Shown piece by piece: positions 8,801 to 22,472 of a stretch of 64,000 bases of DNA (positions are counted from its first letter, which is position 1; each line of letters opens with the position of its first letter). Source of the stretch: Rhodamnia argentea (Eukaryota > Streptophyta > Magnoliopsida > Myrtales > Myrtaceae); contig NC_063155.1 in NCBI RefSeq assembly GCF_020921035.1, positions 2,651,001-2,715,000 on the forward strand, given 5' to 3'. Below the pieces are notes generated by a model, which ran no database searches, had not been told where the DNA came from, and worked only from the letters and a program-made list of their open reading frames with translations. The position numbers and the translations under genes are program-made.

Positions 8801-11800
8801 AGTTGGGGCGAAGAGGTCTTCCGAGGTTAACTTGGCCAGCAGTTGTTGAAATACTCCTTTAGAAAGAGGCTTAGTAAACACATCAGCAAGTTGTTCTTTG
8901 CTTCGAACATAAAGTGTTTCGATAGTTTTGTCTTGAACTTTCTCTCGAACAAAATGACAGTCGACTTTTATGTGTTTCGTTCTTTCATGGAAGACCGGAT
9001 TTGATGCAATGTGAGTTGCTGCTTGATTATCACAAAATAGCTTCATAGGATCACGAGATCCTTCAAGACCTAAGTAACTTAATAGCAAGCGAAGCCGGAC
9101 CAATTCGCATGTCGCCGACGCCATAGCTCTGTATTCTGCTTCAGCACTCGAACAAGCAACCACACTTTGTTTTTTACTTTTCCACGTAACGAGATTACCT
9201 CCAACAAAAGTACAAAAACCAGTGGTAGACTTCCTATCGGTGGGACTACCAACCCAATCAGCATCAGCATATCCAACAACCTCCGTGTGATTGCCTTTCT
9301 TCATAAAAATGCCACGTCCTGGACAAGACTTCAAATATCTCAATATACGGTCAATGAGCTCTAGGTGACCTTTCGTAGCGGCATGCATAAATTGGCTCAC
9401 AAAGCTAACGGCATATGAAATGTCCGGTCGAGTGATAATCAAATAATTAGTCGACCAACTAATCTTTGGAACTGGCCAAAATCTTAGAGAGGAGTAGTAT
9501 CTTTTATCACTTTACTCCCAAAATCCATAGGAGACTCTGCAGGTTTGGCCCCCAATTTTCCTGTTTCTTTTAACGGATCCAATGCACATTTTCTCCGAGA
9601 AAGAAACAAGCCTTTACTGGAACTAGCAACCTCAATTCCAAGGAAGTATCGCAACCGACCCAAATCCTTGATGTCGAACTTCTCATGCAAATATTTTTTG
9701 AGAGATTCAATCTCTTGCAGATTATCACCGGTAATGACAATATCATCAACATATATTAACACTACCACAATTCCTTTAGAATTTTTCTTAACAAATAGAG
9801 AATGGTCGGACTTACCCATTTTAAAACCAAACATCACTAGGGTTGCACTCAACTTTCCGTACCATGCTTGAGGTGATTGCTTGAGGCCATAGATTGCCTT
9901 CTTGAGTTTGTAAACAACTCCTTGATCTTCTAAGGGGTGATCCGGAGGGAGGTCTATGTACACTTCTTCTTCAAGTTCTCCATGAAGGAACGCATTCTTA
10001 ATGTCCATTTGAAACAATGACCAGCCATAATTGATAGCAATTGACATGAGAACTTTGACGGTATTCATCTTTACCACAGGAGCAAACGTTTCTTTGTAGT
10101 CCACTCCGTATGTTTGGGTGTATCCATTGGCGACCAATCTAGCTTTGTGCTTCTCGATCGAACCATCACTTTTGTACTTGATTTTGTAAATCCATCAATA
10201 GCCAACGGGACGTTTTCCAGTAGGTGATGGAATAATATCCCAAGTCTAATTTTTGTCAAGGGCTTGTAGTTCCTCATCCATAGCCTTCCTCCACATAGCT
10301 GATTGTTGTGCTTCAAGAAAGTTTGCAGGCTCAATGTTTATATCTATAGCAGATGGGAAAGCACAAAACTCGGGAGAGATAAAATCATAGCAAATGTAAG
10401 CCTGCATCGGATAGGCCGTAGACGAGCGATACGTGACAAAGTCATGAAGACGAGTTGAGGGCTGAGATGTTTGGATTGATCGACGAACAGGAGCTATTTC
10501 CTGGATAGGGTCCGAAACTAAAGCAGCCGTGTCTTGATTAGAAGTGTTTGTCCCATCTCTCTGGGTTACATCAATCACCATATCATCATAAACAATTGGT
10601 AAGGGAGAAAATTCCATATCAAATACACTATAATCATAATTGTTAGTGTAATCACCACTATTCTCCCCCTGAATTTGATCCCTAGAAGAAAAATACATGT
10701 AAGTTTCATCAAACGTAACATCCCGAGAAATAAACAATTTTTTGGTGGAGGGTTCAAAGCATTTATAACCCTTTTTAACACTGGAATATCCCAAAAAAAT
10801 GCATTTGTTTGCACGAGGATCTAATTTACTCCCCGATGAAGCGTGAACATAACACACACTACTGAATACACGAAGATGAGAGAGATTAATTGAACGACCA
10901 AGGAGCACTTCCATAGGGGATTTGTATTGCGGAACCTTCTTGGGAAGACGATTGATCAAATAGCAACTTGTTAAAACCGCATCAGCCCAAAAATGTCAAG
11001 ATAAGTTTCCATGAAACAGAAGTTACCTCATGGAGATGGCGATTTTTCCTCTCTGCGACCCCATTTTGTTGGGGAGTTTTAACACATGAAGTTTGGTGTA
11101 CAATACCTAGACTTTTGAGAAACGACTCAAGGGATGATTGGTATATTCGGTCCCATTGTCAGCACGCAATATTTTAATCCGAGCACCATATTGCGTATAG
11201 ATCATTCGAGTAAATTCCTTGAAGATTGTCAATACTTCACTTTTAGAGGTAAGCAAATACAGCCAAGTAGTTCAAGATTTATCATCTATAAAAGTAACAA
11301 AGTATTTAAAACCTTCTCGAGATTCAACCAGTGCATTACCCCAAACATCATAATGAATCAACTCAAATAATTTAGATGCATTTTTCGTCCTTTGAGAAGA
11401 AGGCAATCTATGCTGTTTAGCAAAACGACAAGTTTCACAAGAGCTTGAATCTAGAGAGAAAGTAGGATCAATAGACCGTAACACCCAATCTGATGGGTGC
11501 TCCATACGCCAGTGCCATAGTTGAGATGTTAACCCTTTATCTTGGCTAGCAACCAAAGACGTACTCACAAAATCAAGAGTATATAGGCCCTTTTCAAACC
11601 GACCTTTACCAATCTTCCTCCCTGTGGTTCTATCTTGAAAGATAACCTTATCACGGGAAAAAGTAACATTGCAATTTAGATCCCTGGTAATTTTACTAGC
11701 CGATAACAAATTAGAGGATAATGATGGCACAAATAACACATCAGAAGAGTTCGAGAATAAATCTAGTTTCCCAACCCCTTGAATATGAACCTTTTCACCA

Positions 11801-12957
11801 TTGGCAATTGTAATAGGAGAGTATGAACCAAGAGGAAACTCACGTAGATGAGTTATCCAACGAGAACTACCACACATGTGGTCGGTTGCTCCTGAATCAA
11901 TTATAAAGCTATTCATAGAGGATGCAGATAGGGCAAAGACATTACCGGAAGTTTGAGCCATATTTCTTGAGTTAGTTCTCGGTTGAGAAACACCGCCGGA
12001 GGACATCAATTGCTTTAGTTGCAAGGATATTTGTTCCAGAGAGGTTTGAAGATGCGGAGTGGTAACATGACTAGCAACTTTAAGATCCATAGTCTTATCT
12101 GTAGTCTTATCCTTACTAGGTCGTAAGTGAGGGTATAGCTCCCAGCAACGATCATGAGTATGCCCATCTTTGCTACAATGGGAACAATGAAACTTTGTAT
12201 TATGGCCGCGACCTTTCCCTTTGGTGCCATTAAAACGAATGCCAGTACTAGCTTGGTTGACAACATTGGCTACATTAACCGAACTCTCTACCAGTTCTCC
12301 TCCCGATTTGGGGTCAATATTCATCACCCTTCGACGGGTTTCTTCTCATTGAATAGTAGCACATACATTAGAAAATGATGGTAGAGTAGCACTCAGAAGA
12401 ATTTGTCTCTTGACATCTTCATATTCATGTCGAATGCTAGCAAGCAACTAAAATATGCGATCTTGTTCTTCTCGCCGAGTGTACACATCGACGGATGGAA
12501 CCGGAGGACAATGTTGTTAGAGTTCATTCCATTTTCGTTTCAAATTGCCAAGATGTTCAGTAAAAGATTGGCCAGAGGTTTGTCCAGTATGAGAAATCTC
12601 CTGTTGCAACTCAAAAATCCGAGAAGCATTATCTTGATGTCCATATATATCACGAAGAGAATCCCATAAGGCATTTGTAGTATTAGAATATGCAAAAATC
12701 TCACAGATGTGGGGATCCATGGAGTTAAAAATCCATGACATAACAAGATTATCGGTAGCTTGCCACTCTGCATATTTAGTATCGGTGATAAGAGGCAATT
12801 TGATCAAACCATTAACATGCCCCAACTTTGATTTGCCTCTAAGAGCTATTGTAACCGCCCGAGACCGGGGGAGGTAATTGCGACCATTGAAAAGGATAGA
12901 GGTGAGTCGAGCGCTCATTTCATTCGAGCCGGAATAGCCCAAATCGGGATTAGCCAT
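8798..12957 (-). pseudogene. Element A gag-pol, broken by stops and frameshifts
   Basis: A single gag-pol in copia order, read leftward. Gag starts at ATG 12957 (to 12517). The next open stretch (12327-11272) has a CxxC-H-C knuckle (CSHCSKDGHTHDRC), the protease motif IIDSGATDHM, GAG-pre-integrase, and the start of integrase up to FIDD. Integrase continues with stops to about 10980, then the C-terminal part with DPRANKCIFLGYS lies in 10959-10246. Reverse transcriptase is at 10137-9484 with IYVDDIVITGDN. RNase H is at 9442-8798 with KSTTGFCTF, SSAEAEYRA and DNQAA. Breaks fall near 12517-12330, 11275, 10990-11110, 10240 and 9445-9490. Several lost codons look like single substitutions, so the copy is recent but inactive. 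The reverse transcriptase resembles the Ivana/Ale side of copia, which is an impression. Confidence 0.85.
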
Positions 12958-13060
12958 TGTGCAAAAATAGCAAAAACAGAAAAACTTATCTAATTAACAA
13001 GATAAGGCGCAACCGCCAATGAATCAGCAAGAAGCGTAAGAGCTTGATGTTGATCTAATT

Positions 13061-13073
13061 TGCTCTGATACCA
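13061..13073 (-). other. Primer-binding site of element A
   Basis: On the - strand the site reads TGGTATCAGAGCA directly inside the 5' LTR. This is complementary to the 3' end of initiator methionine tRNA, usual for plant copia elements. Confidence 0.85.
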
Positions 13074-13382
13074 TGTAGCAAGTTAATACGAACATAGAAA
13101 AGATAGAGAAAAGAGAATATGAACAGGGGTTTACGTGCTTCGGTAGACCAAGAAAAAGTTCCTTGGAAGCCTACATCCACGGGAGAAATCTCCATATTTT
13201 CTTATTTTCTTGGGGGAGATACATTCTCCTTAAATAAAGAAGAGTATATCATAGTTGCTAAACATAGCCTATGATTTTTATGGTAAATACATATATTACA
13301 TATTGGATTTTGATCCTTAATCTTATCATGATTTGGCAAGTTTATCTTGCCAATCTCGTCGATATCGCTAATCTCGCCAATA
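13074..13382 (-). repeat. Element A, 5' LTR
   Basis: 309 bp, the counterpart of 8481-8789. It ends 'cgccaata' where the other copy ends 'tgccaaca', so the terminal CA has mutated to TA on this strand. It is followed by the target duplication ggttt. Confidence 0.88.
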
Positions 13383-13677
13383 GGTTTCAATCTCTATAAA
13401 TAGAACTCAAGTCCATCCTCTAAACCCTAATGTTCACATAACCTCACATGAAGAGTCGTCAGAAGCGATACGTGAGGGGCCGTTTTATTGAAGCCCGTAA
13501 TAAATGGGGTTCATAGAGGAGAAGCTCTTAAGTATTGGATCATCGCAAATTCCACATCAAGAACGATGGATCCAAAATAAAGTGCATCAATTATTCTACT
13601 TTATGAAATAGTGGTTCACATATCTATACGCATTATTCTTGGGTTGCTGCACAAGGATCAAAATCGCGATTGACATG

Positions 13678-13690
13678 TGGTATTAGAGCC
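13678..13690 (+). other. Primer-binding site of element B
   Basis: TGGTATTAGAGCC lies 2 bp after the end of the 5' LTR at 13675. It is the initiator tRNA-Met primer site with one C-to-T change. Confidence 0.8.
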
Positions 13691-14919
13691 AGTATGCTCT
13701 AGATCTCGAATCACGTTCTGGCGTTTTTCTCGAAATTTTATTTTCGTCGAAAGCAAAAGAAAATTATATATTCTGAATGTGCTCGTCGAAACGAACAAAA
13801 CCATATCAAGATTGCCGGCGGGCGATGCCGAACGCACCGCCACGCGGCCCAGTAGAATCCACGAGCTAGATTGGGCCCTACACGTGCGGGGCGACATCAT
13901 CTTAGGCTGGGGTAGACCCGACTCGACCCAACTCGACCCAGTTGATTGTTGACTTGGGCTTCTCGATAGAACCGGTTGTTGACCGGTCGGGTCGGGTTAA
14001 GCCGGACCTAGTTCGCAGGTTCGGTTAAGGGAGCGATCGGGCCGGTTTGAAAACCGGTTGAGGAGCAAGTGTCGGTGCTTGGGCCTCACGCGCCGAAGCT
14101 TTAGGTGGAGTGTGAGGGAGCGTGTAGCGTCCGATCGGTGGGTTCCAGGTACCGGCGTGCTCGTATGCTCATGCTTTACAAGGTGGTACATTTATTTTAC
14201 ATGTTTGATGCTTTTATGGATGGAAAATACCTATGGAATCCCAAATATGTGTATTGTTTGGGGTATTTTTCGTGTATTTCTATATATTTCTGTACGGTTT
14301 CGTGAAATATAGGTGCAAGCTCACATGTAAGTACCACATACAAATATGTGGAGTAAAATTTATCAATTGCATGTATATGATTTAGCATGCATTGTTGAGT
14401 GTATCAATGTAAATTAGCACAATATGTAATTTTGTGGATAATTGCCCCAAATTTCTGGAAATACATGCATAAGGTAAATGTGAAATATAAAGTTTTTTTT
14501 ATGTGAAATATAAGTTGAGATATAAAGTTTATATCTCAATTTCAGAAAAATTAAATTGGGATGTGATTGTCAAAGCGGCACACTTGGTTGGGTTTAATAA
14601 ATAACGGTTTATCAAGTATTAGGATATCTCTTGTTTTAATACGTAGTTATACTTCTAAAGGAGGTAATTGCGTATTGTTGCATGGAGGATTACATGTACA
14701 GCATATGGTTGAGAATTGATTAGTCCAAGCGCTTTCATATACCCAAAGGTGGTGATTAACGAATAGTAAATTAAATTCTCATGGCCACTGTAATGTAGAG
14801 AGTATACAAGCGCATATCATGTTTTCTGTCCAAAGGTGATTATATGATAATGTACGTAATTCTCAAGATAAATTTTGACATTATGCTAATTATAAACATT
14901 GATTATTTTTCAGTCACCT
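13691..14919 (+). other. Untranslated leader of element B
   Basis: A long leader between primer site and gag with no supported gene. From about 14560 it contains repeated 'ccaaaggtg.tgatt' and 'tagagagtatacaagcgcatatc'-type text. The leader of element D (63600-64000, opposite strand) has matching text, so the two are related. Confidence 0.6.
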
Positions 14920-17900
14920 TTTACGTGAACGGCAACTCCATAGCTATTGAGATTCTTACTAGTTTTAATTTTAAGAAGTGAAGAGAGGATTTTCTGTTTA
15001 GTATGGAATTAGCAGATGTTCATCTTGCTCTTAATGAGGATAAACCTACAGCTCTCATTGAGGCTAGTACGGATGCCTAGAAAGCATATTTTGCTGCTTA
15101 GGAAAAGAGTAATAGGATTTGCTTACTATCTATGAAGCGACCCATATAAGAACATCTTAGAAGTGATTTTGCTACTGATATCACTACTAGGCGGATGATG
15201 GAGGCCTTTGTGGCAACGAATCGTGACTCTCCCAATGTTGAAGTTGGGACACATATGTCAAGGTTATTCAGTTTGAAATATGATAGTTTTGTTGGAGTTA
15301 GGGACTATGTCCTAAGAATGATAGATCTGCAATCAAAGCTCAAGGCGTTTGATGTTAATGTCCCCGATGCTTGCATTGTGCATCTTGCACTCAACTCTTT
15401 TCCACTTGAATTTGGTATTATCCAAACATAGTAGAGTACTGCTGATCAGACATGGACAATTAATGACTTGACTGCAAGGGTGGTGTCAAAGGAGATGAAG
15501 CTGAAGAAAGGCAAAGTGCATATTGCTACGTATGCTACTTCTAGTTCTGGTGTTAGGAAAAGTAAGGGGCACAAGAATCGTGCTCATAAGGAGACTCATT
15601 CATTGGCTGGTCCGTCTGACAACTTGGATTAAAAAAAAAACCAACCTTTAAAAAGGACGGAAATTCTGGTAAGGATGGTCTCTGTTTCTTCCGTAAGAAG
15701 GGAGGATACCTAAAAAAAGACTACGCCAAGTATAAAAATTGGTTGCCTAAGAGTAAGCCTAATTGTAATGATTTTTTGGTATTGGTTTGTGAATCTAATC
15801 TATCAGAAGTCCCATCTTGTTCGTGGTGGCTAGATGGCGGTGCAACTAATCATGTTGCATTTACCATACATGGATTCATAAACCGGAGGAAGCCAAATAA
15901 GGAAGAATCAAAGCTCTTTGTAGGAAAAAACGATAAAGGCGACGTCAAGTTCGTGGGATATGTCATTTTAATTCTAGATTCTGGTTTTAATTTAATGTTA
16001 AGGAATACATTTTATGTACCTTCTTTTAGACGGAATTTAGTTTCCATATCAAGTTTGGATATGTGTGGTTACTCTTTTGAGATTTCAATTAATTCAATTT
16101 CTATTTCTTTCAATTCAAATAAAGTTGGGTATTGCACTATTTCTAATGATTGTACATATTATGTTTATCTCCCAACGAAATATACGTAGCTTATACAGCT
16201 GAAAAAGTTGTTTCCAAAAAACCTTTACCTAAGGAACAATCTTATGCATTATAGCATAAACGTCTTGGTCACATCTCTAAAGAAAGAGTGGAAAGACTGA
16301 TTAAGGCAGACATTTTACCCACTCTCAAAAGTGACCTAGATGTACGTGTAGATTGCTGTAGAGGTAAGATGATTAAAATAAAGAAGAAAAGCGTAGTCCG
16401 TAGTTCTCACTTGTTAGAGATTATCCATACAAATATAAGTGGACCCTATACAGTAACATTGTGTAGAAATTTTTATTCCATCACATTTATAGATGATTAT
16501 TCTCAATGTGGTTATCTGTACTTGATTAAGAAAAAGTCTGAATCTCTTGACAAGTTCAAGATTTTTTAGACCGAAGTCGAGAAACAACTCGAAAAAATCA
16601 TGAAAGTCGTTAGATCCGATCACGGTGGTGAGTATTATGGTCGACATGGTGATGCTGGACAGCTTAAAAGGCCATTCGCCAAGTACTTAGATGATTTTGG
16701 GATTGTGGCACGGTTTACTATGCCTAGTAGTCTTGAAAGAGTGGTATAGCTGAAAGGCGTAATTGTACCATTATGGATACGGTTTGAAGTATAATTAGCA
16801 GAATTAATCTACCTGGTTTTTTGTGGGGTTAGGTTTTGCAAATGGTGCTTTATATTTTGAATCGTGTTCCTCTAAAATCTGCGTCTCTTACTCCTTTTGA
16901 GTTGTGGATTAGACGGAAACCTAACTTGAATCATCTGAAGGTTTGGGGATACCCTGCAGAAGTAAAATTGTATAATCAAACTTTGAGCAAGTTGGACTCT
17001 AGAACCACTCGATGTCATTTTGTGTCTTATTCGGATCATTCAAAGGGATATCGATTTTATAATCCCAATGGAGGAACAAGAATTGTGGATTCACGGATAG
17101 TGAAATTTCTAGAGCTTGATGTAGCCGAAAAAGGTCATTGCTCGCAGACTATTGAAGATAATAGTACGATGAGTACTTCTATGTCGTTTTCTATACCTAT
17201 ATAGACAATTGTGGAAGTTTTTACTCTATAGATGAATCTGTTGGGGTTCGGGAACATGTTACCGAAGCGGTTCTCGATGAAGCTCCTCAAGCCTCTCAAG
17301 AACAGAATGGGGTTGAAGATGATCCTCTAAGAAGATCCGTTAGGCAGAGACGATCAGCTATACTCCCGGATTATATAGTCTATCTAAGAGAGCAAGATTA
17401 TGATATCGGTTGTGTTGTTAATCTAGTTACTTATACATAGGCTATTTCTTGTCCTCGGTTTGATTTATGGTTAGATGCGATCAAAGATAAGATGTTATCT
17501 ATGAAACATAATAATGTTTGAGAGCTTGTTGAATTTCCTAAGGGTTATAAACCCGTCGGTTGTAAATGGGTGTTTAAGATTAATAGAGACTCCACGGGAA
17601 AGATTGAAAAATTTAAAGCTAGACTAATAGCTAAGGGATTCACTTATAGAGAATGAGTAGACTACGAGGCAACCTTTTCTCTAGTCTCTTCTAAAGACTC
17701 TTTTAGAGTGATCATGATTTTAGTAGATCATTTCAACATGAAGCTTCACCGGATGGATGTTAAAATTGCTTTTCCGAATGGAGACCTTGATGAACAGCTT
17801 TATATGCCACAACCTGAAGGTTTTGCAGCAGATGATACATGTAATCTGGTTTGTAGATTGAAAAAGTCTATCTACGGTTTAAAGCAAGCTTCTAGACAGT

Positions 17901-18941
17901 GGTATGTAAAGTTTCATAGTGTTGTTTATTGAGAACAAGTTAGATCGGTGTATATACTACAAGGTCGGTGGGAGTAAATTTGTTTTTCTCATTCTTTATG
18001 TCGATGACATCTTGCTTTCTAGCAGCAATATTGAATTACAGTATGAGACAAAGAGAATGTTATCATAGAACTTGGATATGAAGGATCTTGGTAATGCGTC
18101 TTTTGTTCTTGGCATTGAGATCCATAGGGATTGTTCTCGCCGAATATTGGGTGTATCTTAGAGGGCATATATTGATCATATTTTGGAGAGATTCAATATG
18201 CAACGGTGCGAAGCGTGAATTGCTCTTATCTGCAAAGGTGATAAATTGGGACTTTCACAATGTCCTCATTTAGATATTGAGAAAGCACATATGAAGAATA
18301 TACATTATGCTAGTGCACCCGATAGTATCATGCATGCACAGGTTTATACTAGGCCGGACATTGCTTTTGTAACAGGACTTCTAGGAAGATATTAGTCAAA
18401 TGCGGGATACGATTAGTGGGTTGCTGCTAAGAGGGTTTTGAGGTCCTTGAAGAGGACTAGAGACTATATGTTGATTTATAGATATGTTCAAAACTTGCAG
18501 CTAGTAGGGTATTCGGATTCGGATTATGCTGGTTGCCAGGATGATAAGAAGTCAACAACATGGTACATCTTTATGCTAGCGGGTGGTGCGGTATCATGGA
18601 AAAGTGAGAAATAGAAAATGGTATCATCATCTACCATGCAAGCGGAGTTCATAACATGCTTTTCGGCTACTACTCAAGCTATTTGGCTATGGAATCTCAT
18701 TAGGGAGTTGACTGAGTTTGATTTTGTCGATAGACCCATACGGTTGTATTGTGATAATAACTCTGAAGTGTTGTTCATTAACAACAACAGAGGTCTCAAA
18801 GGGTTTAAGCATATAGATGTCAAGTTTTTAACCATAAAGGAATCCGTACAAAAAAGTGACATTGCAGTAAAGCATATTTCTATAGATGCTATGATTGCTT
18901 ATCCATTGACTAAAGGTCTACGCCTTTGTGTATTTGAATGA
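14920..18941 (+). pseudogene. Element B gag-pol, heavily decayed
   Basis: This aligns along its length with element D. Gag begins near 14926 (VNGNSIAIEI) with early stops (15078, 15100, 15147). A knuckle-like CFFRKKGG lies near 15688. Protease reads WWLDGGATNHVAF (about 15826), where the catalytic DSG has become DGG. Pre-integrase and integrase follow (16288-17204, with ITFIDDYS near 16490 and further stops). The C-terminal integrase has TTRCHFVSYSDHSKGY. Reverse transcriptase runs from 17540, with KTAFLNG-like KIAFPNG, YGLKQASRQWY and YVDDILLSS near 17995. RNase H is at 18480-18941 with DNNSEVLF. Most stops are consistent with C-to-T or G-to-A changes. It cannot make a functional polyprotein. 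Confidence 0.85.
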
Positions 18942-19574
18942 CATGTCATTAAACTGGACTTAGAAGCATTATGGGATGCCATTGTTTAGTGAGAGCTTTT
19001 TAGTTTTTGCTCTAATAAAGTTTACATTTATATTATGTTACTTTTAGTAACGATTTTGATATGTATTGACTCTTTTACATTTAATAAAGTATTTATGAAT
19101 GTGTTATTGAATGCATATCTATTGAAAATCTCATGGTATTGTGTAAACCTTGAGTAATGGCTAGGGCATTTATTTTTTGCCGCATGCATATGTCTTGTTA
19201 CACATAAAGTATAGTTAATTAAAAAGGTAAGATAAATGTGGGTTCATTGGAACCATATGGATATTCTTTTGTGACACATCGGGTTTCGTGACACATAAAG
19301 TAAGAGAATAGTGACCGACAAGGAGGATAACATATAAGGTTTCTCTATTAGTTGAGATGTTATCTGTTTGCCATACGACAAGGTCAAATTCATATTAGTA
19401 AAGTTAAGAGCATTTGTAACTATGGATGGCTTTATTTCTTTTAATGCAGTTACTACCATGATTTGGTGCTTAAGACTTTATGGGATCGGATTAACTAGTA
19501 GGAGTTATCTCTAGACCAATATAAAGATGCGCATATATAGTACAATTTCAATTAATATAGCTCAAGTGGGAGAA

Positions 19575-20015
19575 TGCTAGAATATATTATATATGGGCAT
19601 TATTAATTGTTATTATGATTAATTATTGGTCTAATAAAGAAAGATAAAAGATTTCTTAATTCTAGCTGGGTATAGGATTGGATAGTGTGGGCCGAGATAA
19701 ACCTTATCTATAATAAAGGGATAGGTTTTAATCTCTATAAATAAAGCCCAAGTCCCTAATCTAAACCTTAATGTCCACATAACCTCACATCAAGAGTTGT
19801 CAAAAACGATACGTGAGGGGCCGTCTTATTGAAACCATGATAAAGGGGGTTCATAGAGGATAAGCTCTTGAGCATCGGATCATCGCAAATTTCGCATCAA
19901 GAAAGATTGATTCGAAACAGGGTGCGTTAATTCTTCTACTTTATGGAACAGTGATTCACATATCTATACGTGTTATTCTTAGGTTGCTGCATAAGGATCA
20001 AAATTGCAGCTGACA
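19575..20015 (+). repeat. Element B, 3' LTR
   Basis: 441 bp. It aligns with the split 5' LTR (8327-8480 and 13388-13675), including 'ataggttttaatctctataaata', which shows the intact sequence into which element A inserted in the other copy. Confidence 0.85.
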
Positions 20016-20105
20016 TAGACATGTTTATCGAGTACCACGTCACGGGCTTTACATGTCCAATCACACCAATTTTCAAAGAGTCGAGCTCCGTGTATGTTTA
20101 TATTT

Positions 20106-20818
20106 GGGATAAGAATAGCGGGAGGAGTGCCATAGCTTTTATATGGTATTCACTTGAGTGCCATAATTTTTTTTTTGCTCACTTAAATACCATATTGGCG
20201 TAAAATTAATCATTTGAATTCTGCTTCCGGCAAATCGTTTGACGTGGATTTTTTGCTTAATTTTTCATCCGACATGGAATATTCAAAAATAAACAAAAGT
20301 CCCACGTGGATTTTAATCATTATTTCAATTTCCCTATTTTATCTTTGTTTTTTTCTATGCTGATGAGAGTCACCGGCGACTCTTGCTGGCTGCGAAGGCC
20401 TTTGCTAGCTGTTGGCGGGGCCGTGAAGGCCCTCGCCTAGATCTAGTGAGGGCCTTCGCGCCCTTCCCCGCAGCCAGCAAGGCCCCGATCGTCTTGCCTA
20501 GGGCCGGCGGACGGGCGACGCCTTTGTGGCCGGCGAGGGTTGTCAGTAACCTAGGTCGGCACGAAAACAAGTAAATAAAAAAGGAAAAATAAAATAAAAA
20601 TAACACAACATTACAAAAAAGCATAAAAATTCACAAAAAATGTCCACGTCAGATTTTTTGGCGTCCACATTGGATTTCTGATGAGGAAAATTGCCAATGG
20701 TACTTAAGTGATCGATTTTTTAAACTTGTGACACTTAATTGAGCAAAAGAAAAAAAAAGTTATGCTACTCAAGTGAGTATCGAACGAAAGTTATGGCACT
20801 TCAATTGTTCTTATGACG
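20106..20818. mobile_element. MULE-type MITE, 713 bp
   Basis: The inverted ends contain 'agtgccatagctttt...cacttgagtgccataattttttttttgctc' and its complement at 20740-20800. The 9-bp target duplication tttatattt is perfect (20097-20105 and 20819-20827). The centre (about 20370-20560) is GC-rich with 'gaaggcc' motifs in both orientations. It has no transposase. A related half-element lies at 25905-26060. Confidence 0.75.
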
Positions 20819-20827
20819 TTTATATTT

Positions 20828-22472
20828 TATGAATACTTGCACGTTGACAGGCATAAATATGGTACAAGTGGCATATACTCTTACAAATTTATATCTTAAT
20901 GTCATTATAAGAAGATTTCTTTACGTCATGTGGCAAGAAAGACGGGCCTGTAGTTTTTCTCACGGTTGATGTTTATAGTATTAATTTGTGTCGCATTCCC
21001 CTGGAAAGGGATGAGAAAGGAATCCTTTCCTTGAGGGTATCTCATGAAAGCGAACCCATTTGTTTGTCGTCTCGGTCTGGGATAATATCATGCCGAAAGT
21101 CCATTTGGAAGTAACACCGTGGGACAAGAAAAAGTTCTTTTTGGCCTCCTCCTTTTGTCCTCCTTCCACATGATGAGGAAGTTAGCAAAGGCCCTTAGCG
21201 GAATCTTTGATCTAAGCCATAACTACTCCGCATTTTTCTTGATTTAAGGTCCAAGGTTAGCGAAATCGACATTGTCCGGTAATTCTAACAGCAGACCGGC
21301 AAACTGTAATTCATCACATCCTCAAGTACGAATGGCCGTGCCCCTGGGGAAGATGGCCAACGCGAGAAGTGCTGGACTAACCATGCTTGGTGGTACAATT
21401 GGAAACACTTCAACAAAAAATAAATAAATAAAAACTAAAAGGTTTACGCATTCTTCCAACCATTTTTATTTCATGCGTTTGAACACGGATACCACATCAT
21501 GTTCGCATTTAGTTAAGTCTGTACGTGGATAATATCCGTACTTTGTAATTCACCAATTAAAGGTACGGTCGGAGAAAATTTCCTCCGAGAAGGATGGAGG
21601 ATAAATATGTCAAGAACTAGAATAAAAGTGACTAGATCAAGATGCACGTCCACCAAACATATGAAGGGTTGCATGGGAAATTGTGTGAATTTAAAGATTG
21701 ACGGTGGTTGCACATGTACGCAGTGCATGCGACAACTTGCCCATAAGATAGAAACATAAGAAGGGTTTTAGGAAGATTCAAGTGGGTCCAATCATTTTGG
21801 TAATTAATCTTCCATAAAAGAGAAGGTTATAGTCATGCCAGCGTGTTCTTGACCTCATTGAAGCCCATTGACGTTATATGTTTTTCTATCTATAGTTTTC
21901 TCCATTGCCATTGGATAAAATTCCTTCAAACCAATGCTTATTGTAGTTGATGGTTACAAGATATATGAACATCAGCCGCATGCAAATTTAAGCTAAAAAT
22001 ATAAAGTGAGCAATCCCCGTGTTGGCAATCTACTAATCGGAGACATGTTTGAAGGAAATTTCCTTTATACATAATGTGCTTTGGTTAGTTAGGTTTGACG
22101 ATACTTGTAAGGGCCAAAAACGTATAGTTTGGTGTTAGGTAGTATTCGAAATTGGACGTAGTATCGATTGGGATTTAGTTACTATAGAAAGCAGGACTCC
22201 TAATTACGTTTTCTCGTCGCAAGTCAATGTTGTCATTCATTCGTGGTGGATTATCACTTGCTTAATCTAACTTCTCCTCTCTTCTCACATTCGTCAACTT
22301 CCCAAGACGTGATGAAAGAACCATTGCTCTTAATTAGATTTGACTGGGACGGAAATTGGCGAAGTCTCTAAGAATGGAACGCAAAAGCCTTTCCCACTCT
22401 TAAAATATGGCAAATTCACATGATCTTTCGTACAAGTAACTTCCTCTTCCTCTTCCCCAGCGTCTATCCACA
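20828..22472 (+). other. Upstream region of DMP copy 2, shared among DMP units
   Basis: There is no gene here. From about 21480 the sequence aligns with the regions upstream of DMP copy 3 (33050-33359 and 34557-34920), and its later part (from about 21850) also aligns with the region upstream of copy 4 (44440-44650). Shared text includes 'ttcttgacctcattgaagcc', 'gatacttgtaagg.ccaaaaac' and, nearer the gene, 'ggatcacttgctta' and 'acgcaaaa'. This is the conserved 5' flank of the duplication unit and may hold its regulatory sites. Confidence 0.6.

Larger units (their letters stand above)
8481..13382 (-). mobile_element. Ty1/copia element A, nested in the 5' LTR of element B
   Basis: A complete-length 4.9-kb element inserted after 'ggatag' in the LTR of element B. 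The target duplication is ggttt (8476-8480 and 13383-13387). The LTRs are 309 bp (8481-8789 and 13074-13382), start TGTAGCAAGTT on the + strand and are very similar to each other. It carries a primer-binding site and polypurine tract in the right places for - strand orientation. Because it interrupts element B, it is the younger of the two. Confidence 0.9.
8327..20015 (+). mobile_element. Ty1/copia element B, decayed, interrupted by element A
   Basis: The 5' LTR (8327-8480 plus 13388-13675) starts TGTTACAATATATTATATATG and ends TGACA. The 3' LTR (19575-20015) starts TGCTAGAATATATTATATATG and ends TGACA. Flanking 5-bp repeats taggc (8322-8326) and tagac (20016-20020) match at 4 of 5. After the 5' LTR comes a primer-binding site for initiator tRNA-Met, and a polypurine stretch 'caagtgggagaa' precedes the 3' LTR. 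Without the insert the element is about 6.8 kb. LTR divergence and many stop codons mark it as old. Confidence 0.85.
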
